From positions 1 to 5,756 of the forward strand of contig JALSRO010000016.1 in NCBI GenBank assembly GCA_026984715.1: a stretch of DNA of 5,756 nt, given 5' to 3'. Made by a program: the position numbers and the translations under genes. Under the pieces are notes generated by a model. It saw only the letters and a list, made by a program, of their open reading frames with translations. It did not search any database and was not told the DNA's origin. The DNA is from Chromatiales bacterium (GTDB lineage Bacteria; Pseudomonadota; Gammaproteobacteria; Thiohalospirales; Thiohalospiraceae). Shown here one piece after another: positions 1 to 5,756 of this stretch. Position 1 is the stretch's first letter. Every line of letters starts with the position of its first letter.

Positions 1-1
1 G

Positions 2-400
2 CTGGAGGGGCTGACCGACACCCTGCGCCTGGAGCTGGACGGCAGCGACATCCATGTTTCCCTGATCGAGCCCGGCCCGATCACCAGCCGCTTCCGGGCC
101 AACGCGCACGCCATGTTCCGCAAGAATATCGACGCCCGAGGGAGCGTTCACCACGACACCTATCTGGCCATGGAGCGGCGGCTGGCCAGTGAGGGGCCGG
201 TCGCCCCTTTCACCCTGCCTCCGGAGGCGGTGCTGAAGAAGGTGATTCACGCACTGGAGAGCAGGCGGCCCAGGGTGCGCTACTACGTCACCTTCCCCAC
301 CTGGCTGTTCGGCACCCTGAAACGGCTGCTGCCGCACGCCACGCTGGACCGGGTGCTGCTGCGCGTCAGCCGGGGGGAGAACCGCCAACCATCCGCATGA
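2..400 (+). CDS. Short-chain dehydrogenase/reductase, YbbO-like (C-terminal part, 5' end outside window)
   Basis: The open frame enters from the window edge at base 2 and ends at the TGA at 398-400, giving 132 residues. It begins with LEGLTDTLRLEL, the helix that follows the SDR catalytic Tyr-x3-Lys, then IHVSLIEPGPI, the typical SDR strand and Pro-Gly turn that closes the NAD(P) pocket. The tail (around residues 79-125: LPPEAVLKKVIHALES, then RYYVTFPTW and LKRLLPHATLDRVL) resembles the C-terminus of E. coli YbbO, an NADP-dependent aldehyde reductase, as I remember it. The Rossmann Gly motif and the catalytic Ser/Tyr/Lys lie upstream of the window, so cofactor and activity cannot be checked here. 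A soluble cytoplasmic oxidoreductase is expected; the substrate is unknown. The internal ATG at base 113 is not a start, because SDR sequence continues without a break upstream of it. Confidence 0.88.
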   Translation: MEGLTDTLRLELDGSDIHVSLIEPGPITSRFRANAHAMFRKNIDARGSVHHDTYLAMERRLASEGPVAPFTLPPEAVLKKVIHALESRRPRVRYYVTFPTWLFGTLKRLLPHATLDRVLLRVSRGENRQPSA

Positions 401-460
401 CTACCCGGCGGCTGGGGGTTGGGATTCTTCGGCGGATGGGGTGGCCAGGCAACTCCCCCG

Positions 461-479
461 GAAATACTCAAGGTATTTC
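461..479. promoter_or_regulatory. Perfect dyad in the leader of the response regulator gene (possible operator)
   Basis: GAAATAC (461-467) and GTATTTC (473-479) form perfect 7-base inverted arms around a 5-base centre. The dyad lies in the 137-base gap between the SDR stop and the regulator start. It is followed four bases later by TACACT (483-488), a 4/6 match to a sigma-70 -10 hexamer with no convincing -35 at normal spacing. This arrangement would suit an operator or activator site for the regulator gene. There is no T-run after it, so an intrinsic terminator for the SDR gene is less likely. Function is inferred from position only. Confidence 0.35.
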
Positions 480-524
480 TGCTACACTCCGATATGGTTA
501 TCATCTGGTTCAAATCCGAATTGC

Positions 525-529
525 GGGAG
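525..529 (+). promoter_or_regulatory. Shine-Dalgarno that decides the GTG start of the response regulator
   Basis: GGGAG ends eight bases before the GTG at 538-540. The receiver domain begins directly at that codon (MYIALLEDD), so this site supports 538 over the longer in-frame ATG at 397. Confidence 0.6.
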
Positions 530-537
530 TTCAGAAC

Positions 538-1242
538 GTGTACATCGCTTTGCTGGAAGATGACAAGGACCAAGTGGAGCTGATCAAGCTCTGGCTGGAG
601 GGGGCTGGCCACCAGTGTGACAGCTTTGCAACCGGTGACTCCTTCACCACCGCCCTGAGGCAGCACCGCCACTACGACCTGTTCATTCTGGACTGGATGC
701 TGCCCGACACCAGCGGCATCGAGGTGCTGCGGTGGATCCGCCAGGAGCACTGCCAGAACACCCCAATCATCTTCGTCACCGCCCGCGACAGCGAGCAGGA
801 TATCGTGAACGCCCTGCAGACCGGGGCGGACGACTACATGATCAAGCCGGTCAAGCAGCTGGAGCTGGTGGCGCGCATCAACGCCGCGGGGCGCCGCGCC
901 CACATCGGCGACGCGGAGGGTGAGGTACTGGAGATCGGACCGTTCCGGATCGTGTTCGCCGAGCGCGCCATCCACTTCGGCAACGAGACCATCGAGCTGA
1001 CCCAGAAGGAGTTCGCGCTGGCGGTATTCCTGCTGCGCAACAACGGCAAGCTGCTGTCACGAGGCTTCATTCTGGAGAAGGTGTGGAACATGCCTCCGGA
1101 GATCAACACCCGCACCGTGGACACCCATATCAGCAGGCTGCGCAACAAGCTGCATCTCACCCCCGAGTATGGCTGGCGCCTGAGCGCCGTCTACCAGCAC
1201 GGCTACCGGCTGGAGCGGCTGGAGTCCTCGGAGGCGGCCTGA
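538..1242 (+). CDS. OmpR/PhoB-type response regulator, DNA-binding (orphan)
   Basis: 234 residues, normal for the OmpR family. An N-terminal receiver domain (about residues 1-120) has the acidic pocket E7-D8-D9, phospho-acceptor D52 in FILDWMLPD, switch residue T81 in IIFVTARD, and K103 in the KPV motif, so all key phosphorylation residues are present. The C-terminal winged helix (about 130-228) carries ELTQKEFALAVFLLRNNGKL and the recognition region TRTVDTHISRLRNKL, ending in HGYRLE. It should be a cytoplasmic, phosphorylation-controlled transcription factor; its targets are unknown. GTG at 538 was chosen because the domain starts there and an SD precedes it. The frame stays open back to an ATG at 397 overlapping the SDR stop (ATGA), but those 47 extra residues look unlike any receiver N-terminus. 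No histidine kinase gene is adjacent: upstream is the SDR gene and downstream a convergent gene one base away. Confidence 0.93.
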   Translation: MYIALLEDDKDQVELIKLWLEGAGHQCDSFATGDSFTTALRQHRHYDLFILDWMLPDTSGIEVLRWIRQEHCQNTPIIFVTARDSEQDIVNALQTGADDYMIKPVKQLELVARINAAGRRAHIGDAEGEVLEIGPFRIVFAERAIHFGNETIELTQKEFALAVFLLRNNGKLLSRGFILEKVWNMPPEINTRTVDTHISRLRNKLHLTPEYGWRLSAVYQHGYRLERLESSEAA

Positions 1243-1243
1243 G

Positions 1244-1681
1244 CTAGCCGCCGCTCTCTGTCATCATCTGCCGCTCACGCTGATAGACCAACACCGAAGC
1301 GATACGAAGCATTCCCATTACCAACAGCAGGGCGCTGAGCGCATAGAGCTCGTCAGTACCGATCTTGTGCTCGAACAGCTTGATCATGATCTCACGCAGC
1401 ACGAACACAATGGCAGCATCCACAATGAAGGTGAGACGCAAGCGGTGCTCGCTGAAGTAGTCCACCAGGGAGCGGGTCAGCTCCACCAGAATAAACAGTG
1501 TGAGCACATCGGAGATGGTCTTCAGATACTGGCCGGTGATTCCACCACTGGCGGCCAGACTGCCCAGATTGATGAACAGCCGCACGGTACCGATCACTAC
1601 CCCGAGGGTGAGCACCACGATAATGGCGGCGAATACCGCAGCAATAGTCTTTTCGAGAATCAGCAGCAGCCGCTCTTTCAC
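1244..1681 (-). CDS. psiE: PsiE-family small integral membrane protein
   Basis: 145 residues with a GTG start, and about four hydrophobic segments near residues 10-33, 55-71, 83-103 and 110-132. Between segments two and three lies the stretch ELTRSLVDYFSEHRLRLTFI followed by DAAIVFVLREIMIKL, with charged residues embedded in hydrophobic sequence as in the PsiE (phosphate-starvation-inducible E) family. It is predicted to sit in the inner membrane with both termini cytoplasmic. The biochemical role of the family is unknown; in E. coli psiE is a phosphate- and cAMP-controlled gene. Here it starts 14 bases after the thiC stop with a strong SD in the gap, so co-transcription with thiC is likely. 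I see no Pho-box-like site directly upstream. Its stop (TAG, 1244-1246) lies one base from the stop of the convergent response regulator. The family call is from recall of the sequence pattern; the symbol marks family membership. Confidence 0.8.
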   Translation of the reverse strand: MKERLLLILEKTIAAVFAAIIVVLTLGVVIGTVRLFINLGSLAASGGITGQYLKTISDVLTLFILVELTRSLVDYFSEHRLRLTFIVDAAIVFVLREIMIKLFEHKIGTDELYALSALLLVMGMLRIASVLVYQRERQMMTESGG

Positions 1682-1688
1682 GCAGATT

Positions 1689-1694
1689 CCTCCT
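1689..1694 (-). promoter_or_regulatory. Strong Shine-Dalgarno for the psiE-like gene
   Basis: On the minus strand AGGAGG lies seven bases before the GTG start (1681-1679), inside the 14-base gap after the thiC stop. It fixes the GTG start and suggests independent, efficient translation of the second gene of the operon. Confidence 0.8.
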
Positions 1695-1695
1695 G

Positions 1696-3639
<1,944 letters not shown>

Positions 3640-3645
3640 TCAGCC

Positions 3646-3683
3646 GTGGCGTGCCGGTTCACGGCAAGGCAGCCCATCGCCAC
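3646..3683 (-). repeat. Hairpin with a mutually exclusive alternative in the thiC leader
   Basis: On the thiC-sense strand GTGGCG (3683-3678) pairs with CGCCAC (3651-3646), and inside it GCCG (3665-3662) pairs with CGGC (3656-3653) around a five-base loop. An alternative uses GCCGTG (3665-3660) with CACGGC (3648-3643), which consumes bases of both stems. Two competing folds of similar size are the sort of arrangement found in switching leaders, but regulatory function is inferred. Confidence 0.4.
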
Positions 3684-3690
3684 TGTAACC

Positions 3691-3696
3691 ATTCTA
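3691..3696 (-). promoter_or_regulatory. -10-like hexamer TAGAAT upstream of thiC
   Basis: The minus strand reads TAGAAT, a 5/6 match to the sigma-70 -10 consensus, 118 bases before the thiC ATG. No acceptable -35 is present at 16-18 bases. If used, transcription would start within the structured region and keep the 3646-3683 hairpin but lose the 3740-3774 hairpin. Confidence 0.22.
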
Positions 3697-3739
3697 CAGC
3701 AAGATGAGGTAACGCAGTCTGTCGTCGAAGATCATAGGG

Positions 3740-3774
3740 TCAGGGACTTCGCAGGCATCCGCCTGAAGCCCTGA
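3740..3774. repeat. Long GC-rich hairpin (14 pairs) in the thiC upstream region
   Basis: TCAGGG (3740-3745) pairs with CCCTGA (3769-3774), CTTC (3747-3750) with GAAG (3765-3768), and AGGC (3753-3756) with GCCT (3761-3764). The loop is four bases, with bulges at 3746 and 3751-3752. Neither strand has a T-run after it, so it is not a standard intrinsic terminator, and its place between divergent genes argues against one too. It could be a REP-like palindrome or part of the thiC leader RNA. Confidence 0.6.
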
Positions 3775-3998
3775 ATACGACATATATCGTTGCCGCGTTA
3801 ACAACCATATCAGTCAATCCGATAAATATCATGATACGGGAAAGGGTGAAGAGCCCCCGGATATCGTCGACCCGGCGACCATGTGCGTATTGCCGGCTCA
3901 GCAAATCGACAAACAGCCCCTCGCTGGCCTGTGTCTTTCTGGTGACGCAGCTGTGCATCGCCAATTCAGCACACTGCCGGAGAGGCAGCGGAGTGAAG

Positions 3999-4007
3999 AT
4001 TCTAGCA
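3999..4007 (-). promoter_or_regulatory. Extended -10-like promoter element reading toward thiC
   Basis: The minus strand reads TGC directly before TAGAAT, a TGn extended -10 with a 5/6 hexamer. Extended -10 promoters can work with a poor -35, and the -35 here (AGGCAA at 17 bases) is poor. Use of this site would give thiC a leader of about 420 nucleotides containing the whole 3612-3794 structure. Confidence 0.3.
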
Positions 4008-4021
4008 TATCCGCATCTCAC

Positions 4022-4050
4022 TTGCCTGGAGGACACAAACCCCTTACCCT
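4022..4050 (+). promoter_or_regulatory. Weak sigma-70-like promoter candidate for the Pcm-like gene
   Basis: TTGCCT (4022-4027, 4/6) and TACCCT (4045-4050, 3/6) are separated by 17 bases and lie about 40 bases before the ATG at 4090. Spacing is ideal but the -10 is poor, so this is only a candidate. Confidence 0.2.
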
Positions 4051-4089
4051 AATGGCCATCCGTCTTCAACGAGCAGTCAGGGTAGTGCA

Positions 4090-4755
4090 ATGTCCGAACT
4101 CAACTTTGTGCAAGCGCGGCAAAACATGATCGAGCAGCAGATCCGCCCCTGGAACGTACTCGATCAGCGGGTACTGGATGTTATCGGCCGGCTGCCCCGG
4201 GAGGCGTTCGTTCCGGAGCAGTTCCGCGATCTCGCATATGCCGATACCAATATCGAACTGGGCCACGGGCAGGTGATGATGACGCCCATGGTGGAGGCCC
4301 GGATCCTGCAGGCTGCCAGGGCCGATGCCGACGACAAGGTTCTGGAGATTGGCACTGGCAGCGGCTACTTTACCGCCCTGCTCGCCTCGATGGGAGGGCA
4401 TGTCTACAGTGTGGAGATCATCCCCGAGCTGCAGAAAGAGGCGGAGGGGCGGCTGACTGGACAGGATATCACCAACATCACCCTCGAGGAGGGAGACGGC
4501 TCCAGCGGATGGGACCGCTATGCTCCATACGATGTGATCGTCGTCACCGGTTCACTACCCGTGCTGCCAGAAAGTTTCCAGCAGAGCCTCGCGCCAGATG
4601 GCCGACTGGTGGCTATCGTGGGTGACTCCCCTGCAATGGAGGCTCGCCTTGTCACCCGGTCTGGCGATGGCTCCGATTTCAGCGACGAGTACCTGTTCAC
4701 CACCGAGGTTCCACCGCTGATCAATGCGCCACAGCCACAACGCTTTGTCTTCTGA
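4090..4755 (+). CDS. Protein-L-isoaspartate O-methyltransferase family protein (divergent Pcm paralogue)
   Basis: 221 residues, the usual length for the PCMT family, which uses S-adenosylmethionine to methylate damaged isoaspartyl residues. The fold is clear: an N-terminal helix region with RLPREAFVPEQFRDLAYADTN cut by one loop (about 34-54), SAM motif I VLEIGTGSG (84-92), an acidic motif YSVEIIPEL (106-114), EGDGSSGW (134-141) and motif II YDVIVVTGSLP (147-157). Where E. coli Pcm has the active-site stretch GQGQTISQP, this protein has GHGQVMMTP (58-66), so the usual Ser is Met, and Gln before Pro is Thr. It is therefore better read as a divergent family member than a proven repair enzyme. 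ATG at 4090 is supported by AGGG seven bases upstream. It heads a same-strand series with the hydrolase 37 bases downstream. Cytoplasmic. Confidence 0.85.
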   Translation: MSELNFVQARQNMIEQQIRPWNVLDQRVLDVIGRLPREAFVPEQFRDLAYADTNIELGHGQVMMTPMVEARILQAARADADDKVLEIGTGSGYFTALLASMGGHVYSVEIIPELQKEAEGRLTGQDITNITLEEGDGSSGWDRYAPYDVIVVTGSLPVLPESFQQSLAPDGRLVAIVGDSPAMEARLVTRSGDGSDFSDEYLFTTEVPPLINAPQPQRFVF

Positions 4756-4792
4756 GACCGATATCCCCGTCAACGGATGACCTTCTGAACAG

Positions 4793-5356
4793 ATGTGCCA
4801 CTCAGCCGATATCTGCCGGGCCGGCTCCAGCATCCTGATACTCGTGGATATCCAGACCCGTCTCAGCGGCGCCATGGAGGAGAGTGTCCGCTCCCGGCTG
4901 CTGGACCGAGCGGCCACGCTGGCGCAGGCGGCATCCCTTCTCGAGATCCCTACTCTCATTACGCGCCAGTATCCGAAGGGGCTGGGTGATACCGAACCGG
5001 ACATCCATACTGTGGCGAATGGGGCTACGACCATCGACAAGACGAGCTTCTCCTGCTGCGGCAGCGGCCCCTTTCTCGATAACCTCGGGCAGAACGCACG
5101 CGACCAGATCGTACTGGCCGGGCTGGAGTCCCATGTCTGTATCCTGCAGACCGCCCTGGAGCTTCAGGCACGCGGAAAGCGGGTTTTCGTGGTGGAGGAC
5201 GCCATCTGCTCACGCCACTCCACGGATCATCAGTGCGCCATACAGCGGATGAGACAGCAGGGGATAGTCGTCTCAACCACCGAATCCACTCTGTTCGAAT
5301 GGCTGGGGGACGCCAGCCACCCCCGGTTCAAGGATATCAGCCGCCTGATCCGATAA
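4793..5356 (+). CDS. Isochorismatase-like cysteine hydrolase (ISOC1/2-YcaC type)
   Basis: 187 residues forming one isochorismatase-like domain. The catalytic triad is visible: D19 in ILILVDIQ, K83 in TIDKTSFSCC and the nucleophile C116 in GLESHVCILQTALEL. Further family marks are TRQYPKGLG (57-65), VFVVEDAICSR (131-141) and the tail TTESTLFEWLGDASHPRFK (162-180). This pattern, with QYPKGLG and a final His-Pro-x-Phe-Lys, fits the ISOC2-like hydrolases rather than EntB isochorismatases or nicotinamidases; the physiological substrate of the group is not established. It has no signal peptide and is expected in the cytoplasm. ATG at 4793 is the first start after an in-frame TGA at 4778-4780; no good SD precedes it, so translation may depend on the upstream gene, whose stop is 37 bases away. 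The next in-frame ATG would remove the catalytic Asp. Confidence 0.9.
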   Translation: MCHSADICRAGSSILILVDIQTRLSGAMEESVRSRLLDRAATLAQAASLLEIPTLITRQYPKGLGDTEPDIHTVANGATTIDKTSFSCCGSGPFLDNLGQNARDQIVLAGLESHVCILQTALELQARGKRVFVVEDAICSRHSTDHQCAIQRMRQQGIVVSTTESTLFEWLGDASHPRFKDISRLIR

Positions 5357-5436
5357 ACAGGTCACTGGCCTCCCATGCTTGGCTTACCTCCGGCAGATGT
5401 GCCATTATGCGGTTCTGAAGCGAAATTCGGGAAATC
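5357..5436 (+). other. Short gap before the YpjD-like gene
   Basis: Eighty bases with no clear terminator hairpin, repeat or strong promoter. GGGA at 5429-5432 is the only SD-like element, four bases from the next ATG. Read-through from the hydrolase gene is therefore plausible. Confidence 0.4.
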
Positions 5437-5756
5437 ATGAGCATACTATCCGGTATCTTTGCCATCGCGATCTATCTGGTAGTCGCCTTCCTGTTGTGGT
5501 CGGGACTGGGGAGGAGGGAGAGATCCTATCCCCTGGGCCTGAACCGGCGTTCCCTGATTCTGGCGGGGCTGCTCGGGACGCTGCTCCATGCCATCGCCCT
5601 GTTCAGTGCCGTCTTCACCCCTGCCGGGCTGGATCTTCAGTTCGTCAATGTCGCCTCTCTGGTGGGCTGGCTGGCCGCCCTGCTACTGCTGCTCTCCTCC
5701 CTGCGGACCCCGGTGGAAAACCTGGCCATCGCCCTGCTGCCGCTGACAGCCCTGTC
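5437..5756 (+). CDS. CcsA/YpjD-like cytochrome c assembly family membrane protein (N-terminal part, 3' end outside window)
   Basis: The frame opens at ATG 5437 and runs off the window, giving 106 residues. Hydrophobic segments lie near residues 4-22, 39-60, 68-89 and from 95 on. The order SLILAGLLGTLLHAIALFSAVF, here split by no gap but with H51 conserved in the second helix, then GLDLQFVNVASLVGWL and LLLLSSLRTPVENL, matches the N-terminus of the YpjD-type inner-membrane proteins. These share a family with the haem-handling CcsA/HemX proteins, usually about 265 residues. The diagnostic tryptophan-rich WWD region, if present, would lie outside the window, so a role in haem or cytochrome c maturation is not shown. 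In many gammaproteobacteria ypjD adjoins ffh; that cannot be checked here. Confidence 0.85.
   Translation, partial: MSILSGIFAIAIYLVVAFLLWSGLGRRERSYPLGLNRRSLILAGLLGTLLHAIALFSAVFTPAGLDLQFVNVASLVGWLAALLLLLSSLRTPVENLAIALLPLTAL

Noticed and set aside
397..537. Upstream ATG extension of the response regulator
   Set aside because: Adds 47 residues with no receiver character; the domain and an SD both point to GTG 538.
283..975. 230-codon minus-strand frame over the SDR and response regulator genes
   Set aside because: Lies opposite two recognisable genes and has low-complexity His/Pro/Arg-rich sequence.
3652..3690. Cobalamin-riboswitch-like stretch on the plus strand (GGCAGCCCATCGCCACTGTAA, with GGTCAGGGA near 3738)
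   Set aside because: It resembles the GCCCCCGCAACTGTAA box, but the GGGAA element is not at the right distance, the final CAGG-AGA-CCTG box does not match, spacing is short, and the downstream gene has no link to cobalamin. An RF00174 cmsearch would settle it.
3740..3774. Intrinsic terminator
   Set aside because: Strong stem but no T-run on either strand, and placed upstream of both divergent genes.
3740..4036. 98-codon minus-strand frame with a hydrophobic C-terminal part
   Set aside because: GTG start without a clear SD, no recognised domain, rare Arg codons, and its end runs into the hairpin. Likely chance.
4555..5040. 161-codon minus-strand frame across the methyltransferase and hydrolase
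   Set aside because: Shadow of two genes with clear catalytic motifs on the plus strand.

Overview
The window looks like chromosomal DNA of a GC-rich gammaproteobacterium. This rests on recall of families, not a search: a YbbO-like short-chain dehydrogenase, a proteobacterial-length ThiC, a PsiE-family membrane protein, a Pcm-like methyltransferase and a YpjD-type CcsA-like protein. The genus cannot be fixed from the sequence. No phage, transposase, CRISPR, tRNA or rRNA is visible.

Layout. Positions 2-400 (+) hold the C-terminal third of an SDR oxidoreductase whose start lies outside the window. After a 137-base gap with a small perfect dyad comes an OmpR-type response regulator (538-1242, +) with no kinase gene beside it. 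It converges, with a single base between stop codons, on a minus-strand pair, thiC (1696-3573) then psiE-like (1244-1681). psiE has its own strong Shine-Dalgarno immediately after the thiC stop, so the two are probably one transcript. A 516-base divergent intergenic region (3574-4089) separates thiC from a plus-strand series: Pcm-like methyltransferase (4090-4755), isochorismatase-like cysteine hydrolase (4793-5356), and the start of a multi-membrane CcsA/YpjD-like gene (5437 to the window end).

How they work together. ThiC makes the HMP-P pyrimidine of thiamine; PsiE is a small integral membrane protein of unclear function. The other genes have no obvious pathway link and read as ordinary housekeeping or accessory genes.

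The least explained part is the thiC leader. I find no canonical TPP-riboswitch sequence in it. Instead positions 3612-3794 are bounded by imperfect inverted repeats whose 14-base inner arm pairs completely in the thiC-sense RNA only (two G-U wobbles), and they enclose two further hairpins, one with a mutually exclusive alternative fold. This could be an unusual regulatory leader RNA or a small MITE-like insertion; the sequence alone does not decide.
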